A stretch of 64,000 nucleotides of DNA, taken from Boswellia sacra. Its lineage: Eukaryota > Streptophyta > Magnoliopsida > Sapindales > Burseraceae. Location of the stretch: NCBI GenBank assembly GCA_013180625.2, contig SNVD02013979.1, positions 124,001 to 188,000 on the forward strand, written 5' to 3'. The translations under genes and the position numbers were made by a program. The notes beneath the pieces were generated by a model. The model worked only from the letters and a program-made list of their open reading frames with translations, was not told where the DNA came from and ran no database searches. Shown here piece by piece: positions 25,789 through 35,653 of this stretch (within the stretch, counting starts at the first letter, position 1; the number at the start of each line of letters is the position of its first letter).

Positions 25789-27095
25789 GAAGAGGTGTTT
25801 GGTATAGGGGCATGTGACCAGACCAATGAAAATTTGAAGTCCATACCACGTTCGGTATACTTAAATAACTTTATAAGCTAGGAATAATGTATTTCCGTGA
25901 ATTTCAAGTTACCTTAAACTCGGGTAATATGAACCCCTTCTAACATAGAGTTTGAAATTCCAGGAATTCCAAACCCACTGCCTCCTGTAAAGACCAAAAA
26001 AAAAATATTCAACCACGACCGAAATCAAACATCTAACATCCATAAGTTATACTTCTGTTAATTTTTTTATGAACCTTGAAAGGCAAAAGGTGGAAGCGGG
26101 AGAAGAAGGCGATGTGAGGCTATGGTGGTGAAGTGGAAGCGGGGAAAGTGCGGTGGAAGTCGGAGAGGCGAGTGGTGGCACGGTGGAAGAGGGAGAGGTG
26201 CAGCGGAAGCAAGAGAGGCAAGTGGTGGCGGGGTGGAAGAGGGAGAGGTGCAATGGAAGTGGGAGAGGTTGAGTGGTGGTGCGGTGGAAGAGGGAAGAGG
26301 TGCGGTGGAAGCAGGAGAGGCAAGCAGTGGAAGCGGGCATCTGAAGGCGATGTGAATTTCTATATGGAAATTGGATTTTTTTTTAATTTTATTTGAGATT
26401 TGTGTTTGTGAATTTTTGTTTGAAATTTTTGTATTTTCGTTGATATTTGTTAATGGTCTGAAATTTAAATAATTTAAATATTAAAAAAATTTGTTAATGG
26501 TCTGAAATTTAAATAATTTAAACATTAAAAAAATTTGTATTTTGGAATTTAAATATATGGGATTTTTTTGGAATTTTAATTATATGAATAATTTAAATTT
26601 TAAAAAATTTATATTACATAGTAGAACATGAAAAATAATATAAGTATTTTTAATATATTAAAAAAATTAATTATCAAATTATCTTATATATTAAATAAAA
26701 TTAACACATTTTATGATTATATATAATAAATTTAAAAATCTAAAAAATTAGTACATTAGAAAAATCTTCAAAATTTCATGTTAAATTTTGGTAATTCATA
26801 CCGAAATATGAAAAATAAAATGAGTATCTTTGACTTATTAAAAAACTCTTAATTATGAAATAACTAATTTATAAAATAAAATTAGCACATTATCGTGTAT
26901 AATCAAATGCAGTAATCTGATTCTCACACGAATCAAGAACAAGATTCTCGTGACTAACCAAAAATAGTTCTCGTGACCAGACCAACCAAACATAGTAATC
27001 CAACTTTCTCAAAGATTAGATTCCTATATTCTCCTTTTCTTACAGTGCAAATCTCATTCCTATGAAACTAAACTCACATACCAAATGCCCCCTAA
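25789..27095. mobile_element. terminal-inverted-repeat element, candidate hAT-type
   Basis: The left end reads GAAGAGGTGTTTGGTAT and the inward right end reads TTAGGGGGCATTTGGTAT. Flanking 8-mers GAAATACT (25781-25788) and GAAATAAC (27096-27103) agree at 6 of 8 positions, which would fit an aged hAT-type target duplication. No transposase is present. The interior has a GGTGGAAG-rich minisatellite (26090-26340) and AT-rich direct repeats (about 26445-26530). Confidence 0.5.
26090..26340. repeat. GGTGGAAG-type minisatellite
   Basis: About five diverged copies of a roughly 50-bp purine-rich unit containing CGGTGGAAGAGGGAGAGGTG and GAGGCAAGTGGTGGC. It generates long Ser/Pro- or Gly/Arg-rich open frames on both strands that should not be read as genes. 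Confidence 0.8.
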
Positions 27096-27584
27096 GAAAT
27101 AACTAAATCTAAGTACTATTTTAAAAAAATTAATAATAACTTTTTTAATTATCTAGCTAAATGACCGACCGTGATATAGCTAAATTTTGTTATTTTTATA
27201 TTTATTCCTTGTGTTTAAGTAGTAAATGCTATCCCCGACCATCTATGCCACAAATGTCAGTTCTTTTGTTTTATGTAGTTGCTAGTAGGGGTGGCAATTT
27301 TCGACACGACACGTGAACACGACTTGACACGACACGGGTTTAAACGGGTTTAGGTTTTGGTATATTCGTGTTCGTGTCGAAGATGTCAACCCGTTTAATA
27401 ACCGTGTCGTGTTCGGGTTGAGAGTCTTCAACATGCGAACACGATTATGACACGACATGATTATGACAAGAACACGATTATGACACGAGTAATACGAATA
27501 ACACAAATACATATTATACACGATAACACGAATATTGACACAAACACGATTATGAGACAAGTAACACGAATACATAATGAAAAT

Positions 27585-27830
27585 CCGACACTTGACAACA
27601 TTAAATCCGACACTCGAAGGCATGAAAGCCGACACTCGACATAATGAAAATCCGACACTTGACATAATGAAAATCCAACACTTGACATAATCCGACACTT
27701 GACAACATTAAATCCGACACTCGAAGGCATGAAAGTCGACATTCGACGGTATGGAATCACTCAACAGTATAAAATCCGACACTCGACATAATCCGACACT
27801 TAACAACATTAAATCCGACACTCATAAGGC
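27585..27830. repeat. subterminal direct repeats of the hAT element
   Basis: Units made of CCGACACTTGACAACATTAA and ATCCGACACTCGAAGGCATG recur three to four times with ATAATGAAAATCCGACACTT variants between them. Position and density suggest arrayed transposase-binding sites rather than coding sequence. Confidence 0.75.
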
Positions 27831-28126
27831 ATGAAAATTTTTCAAGATTTGTCTAAATTTCACTAAAGGCCCCTAATTTTGTCTATTTTTTCAATTTTCA
27901 ATTGGAAAGGGGGAAGGAAACCTAATCTGATAAAAATCAAAATAACGCAACCCTTTTCTCCTCAGTCCTCACCGCTGCCAGCCATCTGCTATCCTCACTA
28001 CCGCCAATCATCACGGCTTCAGCACCATAGATCCACCATCCAGTCCTCCCCCTCCAGTGATTACACCCTCCAGCCTATGCTTTGCTTTGCTCAATATATA
28101 TTGCATGAAATTTTTTTTCCATCAAA

Positions 28127-30372
28127 ATGGATTCTTTAGAAACAAATTCAGCAACTCAAATGGAAACTAATTTGCCAAGTGAGGATGACATATTCAATAT
28201 GGGTAGTGAGTCTGAAGGCACTACACGACAAGACATGATTCAAAGTAGGACACGAAAAAGAAAGTTAACCTTAGAAGTGTGGAAGTTTTTTGATATACTA
28301 CCAAGGGAAGGGTATCCAAATAAGAAGCAAAGATTCAAATGCAAATTATGTGGAGCGATTTATATTTCTGAATCAAGGAATGGAACGGGTAATTTGAAGT
28401 GGCATTTGGAGTCTTGCCTGAGAAGAAATTCCCGTGATATAGGTCAGTATATGATAAACCAAACTGATGGCAATTTGGGAATGCGTAGTCCTAAATTTGA
28501 TCCTGTTGTTTTTCATGAAATATTGTCTACTGCACTTATTATGCATGATTTGTCATTTCAATTTGTTGAGTATACTAGCATTAGGAGGCTTTTCACATAT
28601 TTAAATGATGAGGTGACTCCCATTTCTAGAAACACTGCAAAGGCTGATATATTAAAGATATATAGTAGGGAAAGGGCAAGAATAAAAGCCATGTTAGATG
28701 AAGCACCTGGTAGAATTAGTTTAACCTCTAATTTGTGGACTTCCATAACTACGGATGGTTATTTGTGCCTTATTGCTCATTTTCTTAATAAAAATTGGGT
28801 TCTACAAAAGAGGGTGTTAAACTTTTGTGCTTTGCTACCTCCACATTCTAGTGTTAATTTGTCTGATAAAATATGCAAGTTGCTAAGTGAGTGGGGCATT
28901 GAAAAAAAGATATTTTCAATCACTTTGGACAATGCTTCATCTAATGATACTTGTGTTGAGATTCTAATATCTCAATTAAATATTAAGAAAAAACTATTAT
29001 CTAAAGGAGATTTCTTGCATATTCGTTGTTGTGCTCATATCCTTAATTTGATTGTTCAAGAGGGATTGAAAGAAATAGATGAAGCAATCTATAAAATTCG
29101 TGAGAGCATTAAGTATGTCAAAGGGTCACAAGGAAGAAAAAAGAATTTTCTTGAATGTGTGAAACAAGTGTCTCTAGAATGTAAAATGGGTTTGAGGCAA
29201 GATGTTCCTACAAGATGGAATTCTACTTTTCTCATGCTTGAAAGTGCCATGTATTATAGTCAAGCATTTTGTCATATGTAGTTGACTGATTCTAATTACA
29301 TTCATTGCCCTTCTCTGAGTGAGTGGTTGAAAGTGGAGAAAATTAGCAACTTTTTGAATGTATTTTATGAGACTACATGTATATTTTCTGGCTCAAAGTA
29401 CCCAACTTCAAACTTGTACTTTCCTAAAGTGTTTGTGGCTCATTTGACTTTGAAGCAACACTTTGAGAGTGAAGGATATGGCTAAGCGTATGTTGTCTAA
29501 GTTTGAGAAGTATTGGTCAAATTATTGCATTATTTTAGCTATAGCGGTTGTCTTGGATCCAAGATACAAAATGCAATTTGTGGAGTTTGCATATAAAAAA
29601 CTTTATGGGGATGATTTTGAGATTAAGTTGTCTAAAGTTAAGAGAGAAGATGTTTTCTTTGTACAATGAGTACAAAAAAAATTCAATTTCTATTGTACCT
29701 TCTTCATGGAGAGATCCTGATGATATAATTAGTCAAGATATGACTGCTCGGAAAGCTGTAGAAGCTGTTCTATTAGAGGTAAAAAACACTAAACTTTTCA
29801 TCCAAATCTATATCTTTGTGTAAAATTTGTGTTATTTACTTGTTCATTTTATTAATGATTCTTATTTCTTATGATATGTATAGGAATTTGATCAAGCTGA
29901 CAGTTTTAGACAAACAATTTCAAATCAAAAGTCACAATTGGAGTTATATTTGGATGAACTAAGGATAGAATTGTCAGCCAATATGGATATTTTTCTTTTT
30001 TGGAAAGGAAATAAGTTTCGTTATCCTAAACTTGCTTGTATGGCTCGTGATATTTTAAGCATTCCAGTTTCTACAGTTGCATCCGAGTCAGCTTTTACTG
30101 TTGGTGGATGAGTTCTTGATCAATTTAGAAGTGCACTTACGCCGGATACAGTAAAGGCTTTGACTTATTGGTTGTTTGGACAACAGGGTAACTCTTTCAA
30201 CAATTTATTTTTATTTTTTCCTCTATAATTTGTTTTCGTATGTTTATAAATGCTTTTTTATTCATTCTATAAATGATTGGATTTTATAGAAACTGGAAGT
30301 TTAAAGATAGATGAGTTGACTGAAGATGTAATAAACTTAAGTATCAACCAACAAGTTAGAGAATCGGCTTAA
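28127..30372 (+). pseudogene. hAT transposase (BED finger, RICESLEEPER-like), broken
   Basis: Three exons are inferred: 28127-29778, 29884-30187 and 30290-30372, with GT-AG introns. The BED-type finger is near residues 65-100 (CKLCGAIY ... HLESC). The core follows with LTSNLWTS, the block around ITLDNASSNDT, then HIRCCAHILNLIVQEGL and DVPTRWNSTF. The tail has the hAT dimerisation motif (VASESAF near 30080-30100). Defects: TAG at 29279-29281 after 384 codons, frameshifts near 29470 and 29650, and TGA at 30109-30111 in the dimerisation motif where an Arg codon is expected. The first 384 codons remain open, so a BED-containing truncated product is conceivable, but transposition activity is not. 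Confidence 0.92.
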
Positions 30373-31109
30373 TCTGATTTTTTCATGAGTATGATTTCTC
30401 TTTTTGTAGGTTGCTTAAGAGTTGAAGAGGAGATGGATAAGAGTTGAAGAACTTTTTTGTGTTTGTTTATGATGCACTTATTTGTGATTTGTGATGGATG
30501 ACTATAACTTTATAGTTTGTTTGTTTGTTTGTGATGAACTTGTTCTAAGTCATCCATAATTTAGGAATGTGATGCATGTTTATTTGAGATTTGATGGACT
30601 TTATTTTTATTAATTTTGTTGTATTTGAATTGTTAAAATTGTTTTCTTATGGTACTTTATATTGCATTTGAAGTTTGTATGAATTATTAAAGTTATTTGA
30701 GATTTATGGATAATTTTGTATTTTTTTGTTATATCTTTTTCATTTAAAAATATGTGTTAGTATATAATAATGTCATAATCGTGTTGTAAATGTATAATGT
30801 GTCATAATCGTGTTAACATGTCATAATCATGTCAATCGAGTCGTGTCAATCATGTAAACGTGTCTTAATCATGTTAGACAGGTCGTGTTCGTGTCTAACA
30901 CGAATACAACCCGTTTATTATTCGTGTTAGCTTGTCGTGTCATGTTACCCGTTTAATAATCGTGTCGTGTTCGTGTTGAGTCTCAGTGACACGAATAATA
31001 AACGGATCGTATTCGTATTGGGTCAATCTTTATCGTGTCACAGCTCGACACGACACGAATACGACCCGTGAACACGAATTGTCACCCTTAGTTGCTAGCA
31101 GCGAGAACT

Positions 31110-31465
31110 GGGTCATATTACGATACACCTGATGTACCGATACATCAATTTTCAAATTTGTGTAAAAGTTGTAAATAAATGTATAAAAGTTATAAATCAA
31201 TATGTAAAAGTTGTAAATATAATTTTTATATACTCAGTTACAAATATTTTAAATGAGTGTGTAAAAGTTGTAAATACATGTGTAAAAGTTGTAAATGAGT
31301 GTATAAAAGTTGTAAATGAATTTGTAAAAGTTATAAATACAACTTTATACACATTCATTTATAACTTTTACATATTTATTTACTACTTTTACACATATAT
31401 TTACAACTTTTACATAATTTCAAAAAGTGAAGCACCGGTACATCAAGTGTACTGTAGCCATAGCC
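31110..31465. mobile_element. small inverted-repeat element (MITE) with internal hairpin
   Basis: The left end (GGGTCATATTACGATACACC, then TGATGTACCG) and the inward right end (GGCTATGGCTACAGTACACT, then TGATGTACCG) match over about 30 bp with several differences. Inside, a GTAAAAGTTGTAAAT unit repeats in direct orientation from 31160 to 31345 and in inverted orientation from 31347 to 31415, so the element can fold into a long hairpin. Flanking decamers agree at 7 of 10 positions, weakly suggesting a Mutator-like 9-10 bp duplication. It abuts the hAT target duplication. Confidence 0.55.
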
Positions 31466-31671
31466 ACAAGGAACTCTACCAATGTACAATTTTTCTCCTC
31501 GAGATTAGTACTACCTATAATTCGAAAGCTTTATTATCTTATTTCAAAATCAATTTCTCACTCAATTATATTTTTATTTAGTTACAAAATATTATGTCAG
31601 ATATATAGATTATACAGATCCTAAATTTACATAACTTTAACGTACATTATGTCAGTTTATAAAAGCTATTA

Positions 31672-32454
31672 CAGTAAAACCCTAATTTAAATAAATTTGT
31701 ACTATTAAGACTACAAAAAATCATTATTTTACTGAAATTTTTTTATTTATCGATAAGTAAATAATTAATTAATTAATCAAAAAATAAATAATTATTAATT
31801 TCAGAATATTTTTATGTTTTAATTGTCAAAAGTCAATGGGTCAAAATGATGCCAATTCTGCTCTACGTTATAGAAATGCAATTGATGTTAAACACATTTT
31901 GATTTGTCCTAATAAAAATGATGTAGTGATTGAAATTACCTACTAATGAAGAGATTATTGAAGAAGTAATGAATATACCAATTGATGATGATCATGATCC
32001 GAATGATAGTAGTGTTTTAGTAAATGTTTTTTAAATAAGATCATTCAAGCAATTATAGCCTTAAATAACTACTTCCTGCAACATAAAAAATATATAACAA
32101 ATATGGTGCATGATTTGCGAAAAATTAAAGATGAAGTTGAGTTGAGTTCAGATAAAAAAATAAAAACATAAAACTTTACATGCACATTTTTTAAAAAAGA
32201 AATATAATTGAGAAATTAGAAGTTGTTAAAATATCACATTAATATTATGAATTTATATATTATTTATATTATATATTTGATCAATTGTTAATTTATATTT
32301 TTGTTAGATTCTAAAAGATTTGAAAAAAATTATTATCTTATGTATTTATTAAATTTATTAATTTAATATATAGATCTAATTAGAGAATAAAAAATTTATA
32401 ATTTAATTAAAATTATTAATTTATCGAATATTTATTCATCAAAGTTTTATTTTG
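31672..32454 (+). mobile_element. pogo/Tigger-like (Tc1-mariner) relic
   Basis: The left end is TA|CAGTAAAACCCT; the inward right end CAAAATAAAACTTTGATGAA is a degenerate match. CAGTAAAACC-type ends with a TA target are typical of plant pogo-like elements. Inside, plus-strand frames near 31940-32160 read EEIIEEVMNIP, DDDHDPNDSSVL, then AIIALNNYFLQH and VHDLRKIKDEVELSSDKK. This is the acidic tail and C-terminal end of pogo/CENP-B-like transposases. The catalytic DDD domain is missing, so this is a deleted remnant. Confidence 0.6.
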
Positions 32455-32897
32455 TCACGTGCCTGACTTAATTTTCATCTCAATATTGCTTAAAATTATG
32501 TCCTAGGCCCTTTGACAAAGGGCTCCGTAGTTTAAGTCTAAGTAGTGGTTAATTCTTGTTTGAATTTCAACTAACAAATTCATCAAATTGGTGAATGGGG
32601 CCGGCAACTTTTGTCTTATATTAATTTCTAGCGCACAAGCAATTGATTTTCTGTGAAATTACTAAAAAACCCCTAATTTTGATCGCAGTACCTTCACCGC
32701 GCACTTTTCATTTGGTGATACAAAACCTCTCAATTTTAGACGGCTGTTAAAGAAAAATGAGGACTGCGAGATGAGAGTATTGTTGGGATTTCAATTACAA
32801 AATAATAAAATATACTTTAGTAATAAGAATATTAAAATATTTTCTTTGATTTTATTATCTCTTTCCTCGCTCATTCTTTTCGCCATTTCCTCTCTCC
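32455..32897. other. spacer between element relics
   Basis: No gene or repeat recognised. It ends with the CTCTCTCC target site of the following MITE. Confidence 0.5.
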
Positions 32898-33347
32898 TAG
32901 GGATGGCAAAATCTGGGTGCGGATGCGGGTTTTGCGTTTTCGCACCCGCACCCGGATTTTGTACCTTATCCCCGGTCCCCGGAAAAACCCAGATTTTCCC
33001 GGGTTTTTCCGGGTGCGGGTATTTGCGGGTTTTGAGATTACCGCACCCGCACCCGGAAAAAAACCCGGATTTTCCCGGATTTTTTTTCTATTTTTGTCTT
33101 CACCCGGATTTCCCCGAATTTTCCCGGATTTTTTCCTATTTTTTTCTTAATTTTTTTAAGAATTATGCGGGTGCGGTGCGGGTGCGGGGTTTATTGACAA
33201 TACCGCGCCCGCACTGCACCCGGATTTTTTTTTCTTACGATTCCCCCGCACCCGGATTTCATACCCGGATAATCCGGGTTTTCTTCACCCGGATTTTCCA
33301 GGGAAAATCCGGGTACCCGGATTACTCGGGTTTTTTTGCCATCCCTA
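32898..33347. mobile_element. GC-rich hAT-type MITE, 450 bp
   Basis: Ends are TAGGGATGGCAAAA on the left and the exact complement GCCATCCCTA on the right, flanked by the perfect 8-bp duplication CTCTCTCC (32890-32897 and 33348-33355). The body is made of CACCCGGATTTTCC, GGGTGCGGGT and their complements, far more GC-rich than its surroundings. A 220-codon ORF runs through it but is only repeat translated. No transposase; it must have been moved in trans by a hAT enzyme. Confidence 0.93.
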
Positions 33348-33428
33348 CTCTCTCCTTCAATTTTTCACCGTTTCTCAGTTTGAATTTGTTCTCTCTTTGC
33401 AGCTCTTTACTCAGTTCAATAATAATAC

Positions 33429-35122
33429 TGTAAGTTCTGGAAGTATGCAGTTATAAAAATTATAACAGTAAATTGTAATGTTAATCGGCACAGGAAGATT
33501 TTACGTGGTTCGGTTATAAAACCTACATCCACGGACAGCTATAGAGCCGCAATTAGGAGTGTGCATGGTACCCGCCTACCCGCCCAAACCCGACATACCC
33601 ACCATGGTATGGTGGAAGGTAGGGTAGGGTATTAAAAAAATATAGGGTGTGATATGGTAAATATTTTGAAAACCCCTCATGGTATTGTATGGTTGCAGGT
33701 ATTTTTGCAAAAACCCGAAAATACCATACCATACCATACTTTTTAAAAAAAAATAAAAATTATGCCACGTGTCAATTTATAATTGGTTATATATAATTTG
33801 TGTGTGTGAGTGTTATATACACTAATAGAGTATATAATGAAAAGAGTAACCCTAAATCCCTAACCTTCTATCATTTTTCTATCATTTTGCTTGAATTTGA
33901 AGTAGTAAATAATGTAGTTGCTTGAGTATTCGTGTTGTTATAGAATATCTAGTTACATGATATTTTTGTATTGTTATAGATACGATGTTACTTGATTATT
34001 TGTGTTGTTATAGAATATATAGTTACTTGATTATTTGTATTGTTAAGAATATATAATTGCTTGATTTTTTTATTTAGTACAAACTTTATGAATCATAATA
34101 TTAAACGATGTCAAAATAAGAACTCAAAGTGTCAAAATCTTGAAAAGAAAAACTATAAATAAACTTTAAAATAATTAAAAATACATGATAAAATATGATC
34201 CAAATTTTGGTCAATTTGGTAAACTACCCGAAAATACCATACCATACCCGTCTTTACCCTACCATGGGGGGATATGGTATAGTATTGTATTAAAAAATGG
34301 TATGGTATGGTATAAAAATCTAAAATTTGACCTATGTATGGTATGAGAATGGCATAGCGATACCACACCATATGCACACCCCTAGCCGCAATTCACTAAG
34401 TTCTTGTTTATACAATCTTTAGGATCGTTTATAGTGCTGACTCACTCTCACACACTGACCTAATCTTTGTAAAACAAAATCCCGCCAAGATCTTAAACTT
34501 TAGTGACACTGCTCACTATCTGTTGCAGATAATTTAACAACACACTATTAAGTATATCAGAACCACGATGTCTAACACTGAATTACATAAACACTTAATT
34601 TGCAAGTTCTCTCAAGTGTCTACTAACTTACACAGACCTAATCAACAATTTCATATACGATTATAACCTTTTATACATGAATAAAACACTCATAAAATCA
34701 AATCAAAGAAACATTCCAATCTGCGTTAAAGCTCTCCTTTCAATTCCTGAAATGCCGTGAATTAAACTCCCACACCCAACTATATGTTATGTAAATATAA
34801 CAATATATAGTGGGAAGCCTGATCGAAATCTCCTTAGATTCCTATAAAAATCCTAATCAAACTCACATTAGAATAAAGACAAATATAATGGGAAGTGATA
34901 TAATTAACTCCTAAAGGAATTAGGACACAAATAAATATTCTCCTATTTTTACTAGGATACATTAAATAATATCCTATTCTAAGAGGATATTGATTATGAA
35001 TCAAATACTTCCTAAAATATACTTCTAGAAATAGTAAAATAATAACCAATATAATCTTCATGTTTTATCATAAGTTAGATAAAAAATATCATGTGCATGG
35101 CACATGCATGTTGACACCAACA
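33429..35122 (-). repeat. 3' LTR of the Copia element, interrupted by a MITE
   Basis: TGTAAGTTCTGGAAG to GACACCAACA on the plus strand. Subtracting the 831-bp MITE and its 8-bp duplication leaves 855 bp, matching the 856-bp 5' LTR. Confidence 0.95.
33554..34384. mobile_element. hAT-type MITE inside the Copia 3' LTR, 831 bp
   Basis: Left end TAGGAGTGTGCATGGTA and inward right end TAGGGGTGTGCATATGGT, flanked by the perfect 8-bp duplication GCCGCAAT (33546-33553 and 34385-34392). The intact partner LTR shows the unduplicated site (GCTGCAAT). Subterminal zones carry ATACCATACC and ATGGTATGGTAT arrays in opposite orientations. It has no coding capacity and was inserted after the Copia element. 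Confidence 0.95.
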
Positions 35123-35136
35123 ATCTTCCCATTTTT
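35123..35136 (-). promoter_or_regulatory. polypurine tract next to the 3' LTR
   Basis: On the minus strand AAAAATGGGAAGAT directly precedes the LTR start. This is where plus-strand DNA synthesis primes in reverse transcription. Confidence 0.8.
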
Positions 35137-35483
35137 GGCAACTTGTGATGAAAACACCAAACTGTTTCTGATCAACAAAAAAACTTATCGAGATAAGTTA
35201 GTCATAACTATAAGCAATCGTGATCTAGTAAACAATAATATCATGATTAAGATACTAACAACAGAATGCAGTTACAAATTACATAGCAGAACAATGTCTG
35301 ATTATGTAGATCCTGCAAAACAACACAAAGTGAGTAACTTGTCAAACAACACTGCAACCATTGTCATGACCAGAACAAATCAAAAACATACATCAAATGA
35401 AATAAGCAGATAAAAACACATAACACAGTGAAGAAATAACACACAGCCGAAAATAGTTCTAATGCATACAAAGCATAAACATG

Positions 35484-35629
35484 CCTTACTCCCCTTACTC
35501 CCCCTTACTCCTTACATACTGCCCTGGAGGAGATCAACAAACAGACAGAATTATCAAAAACAAGATCAATTCAAAACAAAACAGAACATAAATAAAAAAA
35601 CATTATATCAGAAACTCCTTCTCCCCCTT
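35484..35629 (-). repeat. additional polypurine tracts upstream of the 3' LTR
   Basis: In the sense orientation there are purine blocks at 35629-35615 (AAGGGGGAGAAGGAG) and 35514-35484 (three GGAGTAAGG-type units with GGGGGAG). Several polypurine tracts ahead of the 3' LTR are a known hallmark of Sirevirus Copia elements, and this supports that placement. Confidence 0.6.
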
Positions 35630-35653
35630 GATTTCAAGACAAGTTGTCAAAAA

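Larger units (their letters stand above)
27286..31090 (+). mobile_element. hAT element, complete ends, dead transposase
   Basis: The element starts TAGGGGTGGCAATTTTCGA and its inward right end reads TAAGGGTGACAATTCGTG. It is flanked by the perfect 8-bp duplication GTTGCTAG (27278-27285 and 31091-31098), diagnostic of hAT insertion. Both subterminal zones are dense in CGTGTCGTG / CACGACACG motifs, and the left one adds direct repeats (27585-27830). The single gene inside (28127-30372) has a BED zinc finger, an RNase-H-like transposase core and a dimerisation tail, but carries several disabling mutations. At 3.8 kb it is full length, so this was once autonomous. Confidence 0.95.

Noticed and set aside
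26047..26396. Overlapping Ser/Pro- and Gly/Arg-rich ORFs on both strands
   Set aside because: Produced by the GGTGGAAG minisatellite; open frames on both strands follow from repeat composition.
31132..31581. 149-codon Val/Lys/Asn-rich ORF
   Set aside because: It is the translated GTAAAAGTTGTAAAT repeat of a small inverted-repeat element, not a protein gene.
32771..33433. 220-codon plus-strand ORF
   Set aside because: It runs through a hAT-type MITE and is composed of that element's repeated units; the ends of the element and its target duplication explain the sequence.
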